From Propionibacteriaceae bacterium UBA7704 (GTDB lineage: Bacteria; Actinomycetota; Actinomycetes; Propionibacteriales; Propionibacteriaceae), in contig DLGC01000017.1 of the NCBI GenBank assembly GCA_002482525.1, forward strand, positions 186,492 to 250,491: a DNA stretch of 64,000 nucleotides. The letters are read 5' to 3'. The first letter of the stretch is position 1, and every line of letters begins with the position of its first letter. Of the stretch, positions 17,504 through 26,138 are shown in pieces. The notes under the pieces are model-generated. The model saw nothing but the letters and a program-made list of their open reading frames with translations. It did not search any database and had not been told where the DNA came from. The position numbers and the translations under genes were made by a program.

Positions 17504-18388
17504 TCAGGATTCAACCACCCGCTGACGCTCCACCGCCACGTCGTAGTCTGCGTTCGGCCAACCCAGGTTCATCCCCGCGAGAGTCTCGCGTAGCAGTTCC
17601 GCGACGGCCCAGTTGCGATACCACTTCCGATCCGCGGGAATCACATGCCATGGCGCTGCGTCGGTATTGCACCGCTCCAACACGGCCGCGTAGGCCTCCT
17701 GATAGGCCGGCCATTTGGATCGAGCGTCCACGTCCGACGGGTTGTACTTCCAGTACTTCGACGCATCGTCCAATCGAGCCAGCAACCGCTTCTTCTGCTC
17801 CTCGAAGGACACATTCAGCATGCACTTGATGAGGGTGGTGCCGCTGTCGACCAGCCGCTGTTCAAAACGGTTGATCTCGTCGTAACGCTTCTCCCAGACT
17901 TCCATCGGGACCAACTGATCGACCCGGACCACCAGCACGTCCTCGTAGTGGGATCGATCGAAGACGCCGATCTTTCCCGCTTCCGGTAGGACTTTGCGGA
18001 TTCGCCACAGGTAGTGGTGGCGGCGCTCCTCGGCGGTGGGCGCCTTGAATGACGCCAGTGCGACCCCTTGCGGATCCACCAAACCCATTGCGTGACGAAC
18101 CACTCCCCCTTTGCCGGAGGTATCCATGCCCTGCAGCACTACCAGGACACTCGGCGCACTCGTCGGATCGTTCCGTCCAGCCGCGAAGAGCCGCTCCTGC
18201 AGCTCTGACAACTCAGCGCCGAGCGCCTCGGTGCGCTGCGCTGCGTCCTTCTTGCCCTGGCCCGGATACCCCGGTATCGCCGCAGGGTCCAATTCGGCCA
18301 TCGTCACGGGTCCCTGCGGCAACCGCAGCAACGTCGACAAGGGGGCAGTCAGCGACTGCTCGGTCTTCTTCTTGGCGCTCATGGCCAC
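17504..18388 (-). CDS. PPK2-family polyphosphate:nucleotide phosphotransferase
   Basis: This 294-residue kinase has Walker A GMDTSGKGG at residues 87-95, the lid ASFKAPTAEERRHHYLWR at about 112-129, and Walker B FDRSHYED at 143-150, all diagnostic of PPK2. These enzymes move phosphate between polyphosphate and nucleotides (AMP, ADP or GDP); the one-domain length and QGMD motif resemble the polyphosphate:AMP/ADP group, but the class is not certain. The GTG at 18388 is used; an ATG two codons later is equally plausible. It converges on the CbiX-like gene and is divergent from msrB. Together with PPi-dependent PFK it indicates heavy use of PPi/polyphosphate energy. Confidence 0.9.
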   Translation of the reverse strand: MAMSAKKKTEQSLTAPLSTLLRLPQGPVTMAELDPAAIPGYPGQGKKDAAQRTEALGAELSELQERLFAAGRNDPTSAPSVLVVLQGMDTSGKGGVVRHAMGLVDPQGVALASFKAPTAEERRHHYLWRIRKVLPEAGKIGVFDRSHYEDVLVVRVDQLVPMEVWEKRYDEINRFEQRLVDSGTTLIKCMLNVSFEEQKKRLLARLDDASKYWKYNPSDVDARSKWPAYQEAYAAVLERCNTDAAPWHVIPADRKWYRNWAVAELLRETLAGMNLGWPNADYDVAVERQRVVES

Positions 18389-18516
18389 AAGTCTGACGCA
18401 GCCGACCGCCGAACGCAGGCAGAACCGCCCGCCCGTGGTATTGCTACCGCTCTGGTCGTGACCCCGAGCCGCTCCCGCCTAAGCTTGATGCACGGCCAGT
18501 CAAGGAGGAACAGCTC

Positions 18517-18927
18517 GTGGAGCCCACAGTGATCAAGACCCCAGAACAGTGGCGGGCCCAACTCGATGCGCTGGAGTACCGGGTATTGCGCGAAGCCGCC
18601 ACCGAGGCACCCTTCACCGGAAAGTACACCGACCACCACGGGGTGGGGACCTACCGATGCCGCGCTTGCGGAGCCAAGCTCTTCCGCAGCGAGCACAAGT
18701 TCGACTCTCACTGCGGGTGGCCGTCGTTCTACACCGCCGCCGCCGGCGATCGGGTGCGGTTACTCACCGACACCAGCCTGCCCGGGCCCGCGCGCACCGA
18801 AGTGCGCTGCGCACGTTGCGACTCTCATTTGGGCCACGTCTTCAGCGGCGAAGGCTACGACACCCCCACCGATCAGCGGTGGTGCATCAATTCGGTGTGC
18901 CTGGACTTCGAGCCCGACCCCGAGTAG
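18517..18927 (+). CDS. msrB: Peptide-methionine (R)-S-oxide reductase
   Basis: This 136-residue enzyme reduces the R form of methionine sulfoxide in proteins using thioredoxin. Two zinc CXXC pairs (CRACGAKLF and CARCDSHLGHVF), the GWPSFY motif and the catalytic cysteine in RWCINSVCLDF near the C-terminus are all present. GTG at 18517 follows AAGGAGGA with 8-base spacing. TAAGCT at 18480-18485 may be its -10 box. It heads the msrB-DUF3000-rnd run conserved in actinobacteria (Rv2674-Rv2681). Confidence 0.96.
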   Translation: MEPTVIKTPEQWRAQLDALEYRVLREAATEAPFTGKYTDHHGVGTYRCRACGAKLFRSEHKFDSHCGWPSFYTAAAGDRVRLLTDTSLPGPARTEVRCARCDSHLGHVFSGEGYDTPTDQRWCINSVCLDFEPDPE

Positions 18928-18968
18928 TGCTTCCGGCGCGCCAGCGCCATGCACGCCGCACCGGAGGT

Positions 18969-18974
18969 TACCCT
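18969..18974 (+). promoter_or_regulatory. -10 box of a leaderless promoter for the DUF3000 gene
   Basis: TACCCT ends 6 bases before the GTG at 18981. This spacing supports GTG 18981 as the start rather than the in-frame GTG at 19002. Confidence 0.5.
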
Positions 18975-18980
18975 CATTCG

Positions 18981-19577
18981 GTGGACGCAGGTCGGGAGCA
19001 GGTGGCACCGAAGCTGTTCGCCGAAGTCGTGCGGATCATGCTCGCCAGAACGTGGCGCCCTGAGTTCAGCGTCGATGAGATTCCCGCTCCTCAGAAGATC
19101 GCCCCGTTCGCAGCAGCGATCAGTGCCGATGTGGTCATCGGTGAGGACGACTTGGGCAGCGGCCGTCTGGTGTTATTGCATGATCCGGCGGGAAGTGCCT
19201 CCTGGGATGGCGATTTTCGCTGTGTGAGTTTCGTGCGCGCGGATATCGACCCGGAAATGGTGACCGATCCGCTGCTCACCGAGGTGGGCTGGTCTTGGCT
19301 CCTCGAGGCCCTGGATCGCGAGCACGCCGACTATCGCGCTCCCAGTGGCACCGTGACGGCCGTGTCGAGTCAATCCTTCGGCGGTATCGCCGCGGAAGGT
19401 GCGCGCGCCGAGGTCGAACTGCGCGCATCTTGGACCCCCATCATTCAAACCCCAGCCGACGCCGAAGCGCACCTGGAGGCCTGGGCGCAGTTGCTGGGTG
19501 TGGCCGCCGGTCTCCCTCCGCTGCCCGACGGTGTGGTGCCGATCGCGCCCCGGCGGACAGGAGGATGGTCGGTGTGA
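18981..19577 (+). CDS. DUF3000-family protein
   Basis: This 198-residue soluble protein matches the actinobacterial DUF3000 family (Rv2680): an N-terminal FAEVVRIMLARTWRPEFSVDEIP, the central GWSWLLEALDREHADY segment, the GTVTAVSSQSFGG motif, and a C-terminal RASWTP...HLEAWAQLLGVAAGLPPLPDGVV. Function is unknown, but it is nearly always just upstream of rnd. Its TGA overlaps the rnd GTG (GTGA), so the two are translationally coupled. GTG 18981 is preferred because of a TANNNT box 6 bases before it; GTG 19002 with a nearby GGAG is the alternative. Confidence 0.88.
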   Translation: MDAGREQVAPKLFAEVVRIMLARTWRPEFSVDEIPAPQKIAPFAAAISADVVIGEDDLGSGRLVLLHDPAGSASWDGDFRCVSFVRADIDPEMVTDPLLTEVGWSWLLEALDREHADYRAPSGTVTAVSSQSFGGIAAEGARAEVELRASWTPIIQTPADAEAHLEAWAQLLGVAAGLPPLPDGVVPIAPRRTGGWSV

Positions 19578-20839
19578 GCACCGAAGCAGAAGAAACCCCC
19601 GTCGAGCTGCCTGTTCTGCAGTCCCCCGCCGATGGCGTCCCCGCCGTCGTCGATACTCCCGAGGCTCTTGCCGCGACGCGTAGCGCCCTGCGAGCAGGCA
19701 CGGGCCCGCTGGCGATCGACACCGAGCGGGCCCAGGGCTATCGATATTCCGCCAAGGCCTACCTGATCCAACTGCGGCGCACCGGATCGGGGACCCACCT
19801 CATCGATCCGGTGGCCTTCGAAGGCAGCGCCACTCGCTCCGACTTCTCGGCATTCGCTGACGAGTTGGCCGACGCGGAGTGGATTCTGCACGCGGCGAGT
19901 CAAGATCTTCCTTGCCTGGCCGAGGTGCAGTTCCTGCCACAATCCCTGTTCGACTCCGAGTTGGCCGCACGCCTGCTCAATCTGCCCCATGTGAACCTCA
20001 GTGGTCTGATGGAAACCGCTTTGGGCGTTTCCTTGGCCAAGGAACACTCGGCAGCAGATTGGTCGCGCCGCCCCATCCCTGAGGATTGGCTCAACTACGC
20101 CGCGCTCGATGTCGAGCGCCTGATCGAATTGCGCGAGTGGCTTCTCGATCGGCTCGCCGAGGCGGAAAAACTGGAATGGGCCCGGCAGGAGTTCGCCTAT
20201 CTCGCCGCCCACGCCGCCGATGAGCCGCGAGCGCGGGTCGATCCGTGGCGGCGCACCACCGGCCTGCACACCCTGCGCACCCCTCGGGCGCTGGCTGCGG
20301 TCCGCGAGCTCTGGCTGGCCCGCGAGAAGCTGGCTCAGGACTTGGATCGTGCTCCCGGACGAGTGGTTCCTGACCGTGCCATCACCGAGTTGGTCGCGCG
20401 GCTCGACACCGAACCCACCAAACGCCTGGGACGCAGCGAACTGCGCCAAGTTCGAGCCTTCAATAACCGCGTCGCGGCTCGCTACGAGTCGCTGTGGTTG
20501 AGTGCGCTTACCCGAGCCGCCGAGCTGTCCTCCCACGAGCTGCCGCCACGGCATCTGGCTCCCGACGGCCCGCCCCAGCCGCGTTCCTGGGAACGCCGTT
20601 GGCCGCGTTCTTTCGAGCGTTTCTACCGGATTCGACCTGCGCTGGCTGATCTCGCCGAGAGCCTCAATGTGCCTGCGGAGAACCTGCTTTCACCGGACCA
20701 TCTGCGCCGCCTGCTCTGGGATTCGCCCGACAGTCAGGACGAAGCGCAGATCGATGCGCGGCTGCAGGAACTGGGTACCCGACCCTGGCAGCGTGAGCTC
20801 GTGGTGCCTGCTATCGCTCAGTACTGGTCAGCGGAGTGA
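19574..20839 (+). CDS. rnd: Ribonuclease D-like 3'-5' exoribonuclease with HRDC domain
   Basis: This 421-residue protein has a DEDD exonuclease domain: LAIDTERAQGYRYS (Exo I, DTE), ILHAASQDLPCL (Exo II), and NYAALDVERLIEL (Exo III, Y-x3-D), followed by an HRDC-type helical domain at about 215-300 (HTLRTPRALAAVRELW). RNase D trims tRNA precursors and other structured RNAs. The GTG at 19574 is preceded by AGGAGG about 10 bases away and overlaps the DUF3000 stop. Its 3' end overlaps dxs by 29 bases tail to tail. Confidence 0.93.
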   Translation: MSTEAEETPVELPVLQSPADGVPAVVDTPEALAATRSALRAGTGPLAIDTERAQGYRYSAKAYLIQLRRTGSGTHLIDPVAFEGSATRSDFSAFADELADAEWILHAASQDLPCLAEVQFLPQSLFDSELAARLLNLPHVNLSGLMETALGVSLAKEHSAADWSRRPIPEDWLNYAALDVERLIELREWLLDRLAEAEKLEWARQEFAYLAAHAADEPRARVDPWRRTTGLHTLRTPRALAAVRELWLAREKLAQDLDRAPGRVVPDRAITELVARLDTEPTKRLGRSELRQVRAFNNRVAARYESLWLSALTRAAELSSHELPPRHLAPDGPPQPRSWERRWPRSFERFYRIRPALADLAESLNVPAENLLSPDHLRRLLWDSPDSQDEAQIDARLQELGTRPWQRELVVPAIAQYWSAE

Positions 20840-22733
20840 CGCTCTCGCCTGCAGCGATCTGCTCGGTGGCGTAGCGCGCCAGGTCTTGGGCAGTGAGCCC
20901 CTGCTCGACGAGCAGTTCTTCGCGTGATCCTTGGGGTAGGTAGCCGGGTTGCACACCGAACTCGCGGAACCGGCTGGTGATGCCTGCGATCCGGGCTTCT
21001 TGGCTGATCCGCGCTCCCAGACCGCCGACGACTTCGCCGTCCTCGATGCTGATCACCAGTTCGTGTGCGGCGACCAGTTCCAGCAGGTCGCTCGACACCG
21101 GCAGCGCCCACACCGGGTCGACCACAGTGGCACCGATTCCCTGCTGGTCCAGGCGCTTTCCGACTTCCACGGCCGTTCCGCACAGCTGACCGAAGCCGAT
21201 GACCAGCACCCGAGGCTTCGCGCTCTGACACAGGATGTCGACATCGCCATGCCGTGCCTTCGTCGGCAGCGGCTCTGGAAGCGTCTCCTTGGAGTATCGA
21301 ATCACCGTCGGTGCGTCGTCGATGGCCACGGCCAGCCGCAGCGCTTCAGTGAGCCGCTGCTCATCGCGGGGAGCGGTGAGTTTCAGGTTGGGCACCAGTC
21401 CCAACAGCGAGCTGTCCCACACTCCGTGATGGCTGGCACCGTCGGGCCCGGTGATGCCGGCGCGGTCCAAGACGAAGGTGACACCGAGTCGGTGCAGCCC
21501 GACATCCATCAGAACCTGATCGAAGGCACGGTTGAGGAAGGTTGCGTAGACCGCTACCACCGGGTGCAGGTCTCCGGTGGCCATGCCAGCCGCTGCGGTC
21601 ACCGCGTGCTGCTCGGCGATCCCGACGTCGAAGACTCGATCGGGGAACAGCTTGGCGAAACGCCCCAATCCGGTGGGGTGCAGCATCGCCGCGGTGACAG
21701 CGACCACCGAATCGTCGGTGGCGCCGATCCGAGCGAGTTCGTCGCCGAACGCATCGGTCCAGGTGCGCCCTCGACACACCAGCGGCTCGCCGGTGTCGCT
21801 GTCGATCACGCCGACGGCGTGGAAGCGGTCCTGTTCGTTCTCCTCGGCAGCTCGGAAGCCGCGACCTTTTTCGGTGATGCAATGCACCAGCACCGGGCCC
21901 TCGAACTGCTTGGCCTGATGCAATGCCAGCTCCATCGCCGCGATGTCGTGGCCGTTGATCGGACCGACGTACTTCAACCCCAGATCGGAGAACATGCCCT
22001 GGGGCACCAGCACGTCCTTCACGCCGGTCTTCAGGCCGTGCATGAGCCCGTAGATCATGGGCCCGATCACCGGAGTAGCCCTGAGCCGTTCTTTAATCGT
22101 GCGCAGCAGGCGCTCGTAGCGGCGGTCGGTTCGAATTGCCGACAGCTGCTGGCCCAGGCCCGATAGCTGAGTTGCCAAGCCGCCCACGGTTGGGGTGTAA
22201 GAGCGGCCATTGTCGTTGACCACGATGACCAGCCGCTCGTCCTCGCCCACGGAGATGTTGTTCAATCCCTCCCAGGCCATGCCGCCGGTCAGCGCACCGT
22301 CACCGATGACCGCGACCACCCAGCGCTGCTCGCCGCGCAACCGGTAGGCCTTGGCGAGCCCATCAGCCCAGGACAGCGAGGTCGAGGCGTGGGAGTTCTC
22401 CACCCAGTCATGTGGCGACTCGGTGCGGCTGGGATATCCCGAAAGCCCGTGACGCTGGCGAAGAGTGGGAAACCGGCTCTGCCGTCCGGTCAGGATCTTG
22501 TGAACGTAGCTCTGATGGCCGGTGTCGAAGATGATGGCGTCGTCGGGCGACTCGAAAACCCGATGGACCGCGATGGTGAGTTCGACAACTCCCAGGTTCG
22601 GGCCCAGATGGCCTCCGGTGCGACTGACGTTGTCGATCAGAAAAGTCCGGATCTCCTCGCACAGCCGGTCCAGTTGGTCTGCAGTGAGCCCCTGCAGATC
22701 TGCTGGTCCTGTGATCTCATTCAGCAAAGCCAC
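20811..22733 (-). CDS. dxs: 1-deoxy-D-xylulose-5-phosphate synthase
   Basis: This 640-residue thiamine-diphosphate enzyme condenses pyruvate and glyceraldehyde 3-phosphate, the entry step of the MEP isoprenoid pathway. The N-terminal GGHLGPNLGVVELTIAVHRVF and FDTGHQSYVHKILTGR, the ThDP motif GDGALTGGMAWEGLNN, and the transketolase central domain with DVGIAEQHAVTAAAGMA are present. The GTG at 22733 fits the family N-terminus and has a leaderless-type -10 box. The convergent overlap with rnd is seen in other actinobacteria as adjacency (Rv2681/Rv2682c). Confidence 0.97.
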   Translation of the reverse strand: MALLNEITGPADLQGLTADQLDRLCEEIRTFLIDNVSRTGGHLGPNLGVVELTIAVHRVFESPDDAIIFDTGHQSYVHKILTGRQSRFPTLRQRHGLSGYPSRTESPHDWVENSHASTSLSWADGLAKAYRLRGEQRWVVAVIGDGALTGGMAWEGLNNISVGEDERLVIVVNDNGRSYTPTVGGLATQLSGLGQQLSAIRTDRRYERLLRTIKERLRATPVIGPMIYGLMHGLKTGVKDVLVPQGMFSDLGLKYVGPINGHDIAAMELALHQAKQFEGPVLVHCITEKGRGFRAAEENEQDRFHAVGVIDSDTGEPLVCRGRTWTDAFGDELARIGATDDSVVAVTAAMLHPTGLGRFAKLFPDRVFDVGIAEQHAVTAAAGMATGDLHPVVAVYATFLNRAFDQVLMDVGLHRLGVTFVLDRAGITGPDGASHHGVWDSSLLGLVPNLKLTAPRDEQRLTEALRLAVAIDDAPTVIRYSKETLPEPLPTKARHGDVDILCQSAKPRVLVIGFGQLCGTAVEVGKRLDQQGIGATVVDPVWALPVSSDLLELVAAHELVISIEDGEVVGGLGARISQEARIAGITSRFREFGVQPGYLPQGSREELLVEQGLTAQDLARYATEQIAAGESVTPLTSTER

Positions 22734-22739
22734 TTGCCG

Positions 22740-22745
22740 AGTCTA
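22740..22745 (-). promoter_or_regulatory. -10 box of a leaderless promoter for dxs
   Basis: TAGACT on the minus strand lies exactly 6 bases before the dxs GTG at 22733, with no Shine-Dalgarno sequence between. Confidence 0.58.
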
Positions 22746-22770
22746 CGTCACCGGTGGGTAGCTGCAGGGC

Positions 22771-23277
22771 TCACCCGCCGACGTACCACCACACCAGGGC
22801 GGACACTGCAGCCGCCGCCAACAGGATCAAGCCGCCCCGCTGCCAGCTTCGAAACTCCGGACCTCGGTCCCAGTCTGCGCTCAGTAAGGCCGCCGCGGCC
22901 GGTGTCAGCACCGCCGAGGTCCACCACCACCACTGGTCCAGTGCATCAGTGGCCAGCCACAGGCCGGCGAACGACCACATGGTGACGATGAGCCACCAGT
23001 CCAGCTTGAGCAGCAGCGCCACTGGAATGAGTCCGATCAAGAAGGCGAAAAGTGCGATCCAGATCGCCCAACCCAGTTTGCAGTCCCCGACGGAGGCGAC
23101 GGCGGCATTGGCGCACAATGCGATCGACAGGCTGGCATTCGAGATCACCACAGCCACGCCGGCGACCACGAAGGCCGCCAGGCTGGCCAGGTAGGTCCAG
23201 GCAACCCGAGCCGAGACCGGCATCACAGCGAAATCGCTGCGGGAGACCGTCGCCGTGCGCGCCTGCCGCCTGGACAC
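22771..23277 (-). CDS. Polytopic membrane protein of unknown function
   Basis: This 168-residue protein starts with a basic 20-residue cytosolic end and has four to five hydrophobic helices (about 25-48, 70-90, 95-115, 120-137 and 148-166), many tryptophans near the third and fourth helices (LDQWWWWTSAV), and a short loop with two cysteines (CANAAVASVGDC) that could form a disulfide outside. No family is recognised. It begins 13 bases past the acnA stop on the same strand, and probably shares its transcript. GTG at 23277 is the only good start. Confidence 0.65.
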   Translation of the reverse strand: MSRRQARTATVSRSDFAVMPVSARVAWTYLASLAAFVVAGVAVVISNASLSIALCANAAVASVGDCKLGWAIWIALFAFLIGLIPVALLLKLDWWLIVTMWSFAGLWLATDALDQWWWWTSAVLTPAAAALLSADWDRGPEFRSWQRGGLILLAAAAVSALVWWYVGG

Positions 23278-23289
23278 GTACCCGACGTC

Positions 23290-25962
23290 CTACTTGGCCA
23301 ACAGCGAACGCAACACGTATTGCATGATGCCACCGTGTCGGTAGTAGTCAGCCTCACCTGGGGTATCGATGCGCACGATGGCGTCGAACACGACCGGTTC
23401 GCCCTCGCCCGTGGCTTCCACTCGGACCGTGGCCGGTGTGGTGCCGTCGTTGAGTTCGGTGATGCCGGTGATCGAGAACGTCTCGGTACCGGTCAGGCCC
23501 AGGCTGTCAGCATTTTGTCCGGCCGGGAACTGCAGCGGCAGCACGCCCATCCCGATGAGGTTCGAACGGTGAATCCGCTCGTAGCTTTCGGCGATGACGA
23601 CCTTGACCCCCAGCAGCGTGGTGCCCTTTGCGGCCCAGTCCCGCGACGATCCCGAGCCGTACTCCTTGCCTGCCAGCACCACCAGCGGGATGCCTGCTTT
23701 GGCGTAGTTCTCGGCGGCGTCGTAGGCGTAGACCACCGGGCCGTCGGGCTGGGTGAAGTCGCGAGTGAAGCCGCCTTCGGTGCCCGGTGCCACCTGGTTG
23801 CGCAGGCGAATGTTGGCGAAGGTACCTCGGATCATCACCTCGTGATTGCCGCGTCGGCTACCCAGGCTGTTGAAATCCTTGCGCTCGACGCCGTGCCCGG
23901 TGAGGTACTGACCGGCAGGAGTTTCGGGCTTGATGGAGCCGGCCGGCGAGATGTGGTCGGTGGTGACTGAGTCACCCAGCTTCATGAACACCCGCGCCCC
24001 TGTGACGTCGGCGACCGGAGCCGGAGTGGGCGGCATGCCGTCGAAGTACGGGGCCCGCTGAATGTAGGTGGACGCGCCGTCCCAGGCGAACAGATTGCCT
24101 ACCGGGGTGGGCAGGTTCTGCCAGCGAGAGTCGCCGGCGAACACGTCGGCGTATCGCTTGGCGAACATGTCGGCGCTGATCGAGGAGGTGACGACCTTCT
24201 CGATCTCCTCGGTGGTCGGCCACACGTCGGCCAGGTACACCGGCTGACCGTTGGTGCCGGTTCCCAGCGGTTCAGTGGCGAGGTCGATATTCATGGTTCC
24301 AGCCAGGGCGTAGGCGATGACCAGCGGCGGGGATGCCAGGTAGTTCATCTTCACGTCGGGGCTGATGCGACCTTCGAAGTTCCGGTTGCCGGACAGCACT
24401 GCGGTCACCGCGAGGTTGTTGTCGTTGATCGCAGCCGACACTTCCGGGATCAGCGGCCCGGTGTTGCCGATGCAGGTCACACAGCCATAGCCCACGGTCT
24501 CAAAGCCCAGGGCGTTGAGATCGGCCTGCAACCCGGAGCGCTCGAAGTAGTCAGTGACCACCTGGGAGCCGGGCGCCACCGTGGTCTTGACCCACGGCTT
24601 GGGCATCAAGCCCAGATCGTGGGCCTTCTTGGCCACCAGCGCTGCGCCGATCATGACCGAAGGGTTGGAGGTGTTGGTGCAGGAAGTGATCGAAGCCACG
24701 GTGACAGCGCCGTTACCCAACTCAAAGCTGCGCCCATCGGGCAGCGTCACCGCGACAGTGCGCGAGGGATCGTCGGTGTAGGAGCCGATCACCTCTTCGT
24801 ACTTCTCCTTGCTGGCCGACAACTCGATGCGATCCTGGGGACGCTTCGGGCCTGCGATGCTGGGCACCACGGTGGCCAGGTCCAGTTCGAGCTTCTCGGA
24901 GTATCGCGGTTCGGCCGCAGTATCCAGCCACAGGCCCTGCGCTTTGGCGTAGGCCTCAACCAGGTCGATCTGTTCCTCGTCGCGACCTGTCATGCGCAGG
25001 TAGTCCAGCGTCTTGTCGTCCAACGGGAACACGGCGATCGTAGAGCCGTATTCAGGGCTCATGTTGCCGATGGTGGCGCGGTTGGCCAGCGGGATCTCCG
25101 AGACCCCCGGCCCGTAGAACTCCACGAACTTGCCGACCACGCCGTGCTGACGCAGCATCTCGGTGATGGTGAGCACCAGGTCGGTGGCAGTCACACCGTC
25201 GTTGAGCTTGCCGGAGAGCTTGAAGCCGACCACCCGCGGGATCAGCATCGAGATGGGCTGGCCCAGCATGGCCGCCTCGGCCTCGATTCCGCCCACGCCC
25301 CAGCCCACGACGCCCAGGCCGTTCACCATGGTGGTGTGGGAGTCGGTGCCGACACAGGTGTCGGGGTAGGCCTGCAGGACGCCGTCCTTGGCGCGAGCGA
25401 ACACCACGCGGGCCAGGTTCTCGATGTTCACCTGGTGCACGATGCCGGTGCCCGGTGGCACCACCTTGAACTCGTCGAAGGCGGTTTGAGCCCAACGCAG
25501 CAGCTTGTAGCGCTCCTCATTGCGCTGGTACTCCACGTCCACGTTGAGGCTGAGCGCCTCCGGGGTGCCGAAGTACTCAGCGATCACGGAGTGGTCGATG
25601 ACGAGTTCGGCCGGAGCCAACGGATTGACCTTGGCTGGATCGCCGCCGAGATCAGCGACGGCCTGGCGCATGGTGGCGAGGTCGACGACACAGGCCACGC
25701 CAGTGAAGTCCTGCATGATCACCCGCGCGGGGGTGAACTGGATCTCTTTGTTCGGCTCAGCGCTGGGATCCCAAGCGCCAAGGGCTGCGATGTCGTCGGC
25801 GGTGATGTTCGCGCCGTCCTCGTTACGCAGCAAGTTCTCCAACAGCACTTTCAGGCTGAACGGCAGCGTTGCCGAGCCTTCCACGGCATCCGTGCGGAAG
25901 ATCTGGTAGCTCTGCTCCCCCACCACCAGGTCGTCAGATGCGTGATAGCTGTCGATGCTCAT
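23290..25962 (-). CDS. acnA: Aconitate hydratase A
   Basis: This 890-residue enzyme isomerises citrate to isocitrate through cis-aconitate with a [4Fe-4S] cluster. Cluster cysteines are C428 (SCTNTSNP) and C494/C497 (CVTCIGN); the swivel domain has the SRDWAAKGT and YERIHRSNL motifs. Length matches the AcnA/IRP1-type. The ATG at 25962 follows GGGAGG. A near-perfect 22-base palindrome lies 23-44 bases before the start, a likely operator. It is followed by a membrane protein gene at 13 bases. Confidence 0.97.
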   Translation of the reverse strand: MSIDSYHASDDLVVGEQSYQIFRTDAVEGSATLPFSLKVLLENLLRNEDGANITADDIAALGAWDPSAEPNKEIQFTPARVIMQDFTGVACVVDLATMRQAVADLGGDPAKVNPLAPAELVIDHSVIAEYFGTPEALSLNVDVEYQRNEERYKLLRWAQTAFDEFKVVPPGTGIVHQVNIENLARVVFARAKDGVLQAYPDTCVGTDSHTTMVNGLGVVGWGVGGIEAEAAMLGQPISMLIPRVVGFKLSGKLNDGVTATDLVLTITEMLRQHGVVGKFVEFYGPGVSEIPLANRATIGNMSPEYGSTIAVFPLDDKTLDYLRMTGRDEEQIDLVEAYAKAQGLWLDTAAEPRYSEKLELDLATVVPSIAGPKRPQDRIELSASKEKYEEVIGSYTDDPSRTVAVTLPDGRSFELGNGAVTVASITSCTNTSNPSVMIGAALVAKKAHDLGLMPKPWVKTTVAPGSQVVTDYFERSGLQADLNALGFETVGYGCVTCIGNTGPLIPEVSAAINDNNLAVTAVLSGNRNFEGRISPDVKMNYLASPPLVIAYALAGTMNIDLATEPLGTGTNGQPVYLADVWPTTEEIEKVVTSSISADMFAKRYADVFAGDSRWQNLPTPVGNLFAWDGASTYIQRAPYFDGMPPTPAPVADVTGARVFMKLGDSVTTDHISPAGSIKPETPAGQYLTGHGVERKDFNSLGSRRGNHEVMIRGTFANIRLRNQVAPGTEGGFTRDFTQPDGPVVYAYDAAENYAKAGIPLVVLAGKEYGSGSSRDWAAKGTTLLGVKVVIAESYERIHRSNLIGMGVLPLQFPAGQNADSLGLTGTETFSITGITELNDGTTPATVRVEATGEGEPVVFDAIVRIDTPGEADYYRHGGIMQYVLRSLLAK

Positions 25963-25984
25963 GGGGCCTCCCGTTTGCCTCCGA

Positions 25985-26006
25985 AATATCTCGATATCAA
26001 GATATT
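25985..26006. promoter_or_regulatory. Palindromic operator-like site upstream of acnA
   Basis: The 22 bases read AATATCT-C-GATATC-A-AGATATT: each 11-base half is the complement of the other except at one symmetric position. Such symmetry indicates a dimeric repressor (MarR- or TetR-like). It is the most AT-rich stretch nearby and sits where the acnA promoter must be. Confidence 0.6.
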
Positions 26007-26138
26007 ACCCGACTAGATGATCCGAGACTAGCTTGCCCACGCCGGTATCGACGACCATGGGACGACATTACGCATACCGGCTCGACGTCGACCACGAGGC
26101 CCCCCGCCAGCTGCCGCCGCTGGTGCCGTCTGTGCTAG

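Noticed and set aside
26033..26138. A short plus-strand frame (starts MGRHYAYRLDVDHE) in the acnA-methyltransferase gap
   Set aside because: It has no stop until deep inside the antisense methyltransferase gene and no ribosome site. Nothing else is seen in this 176-base gap apart from the acnA operator.
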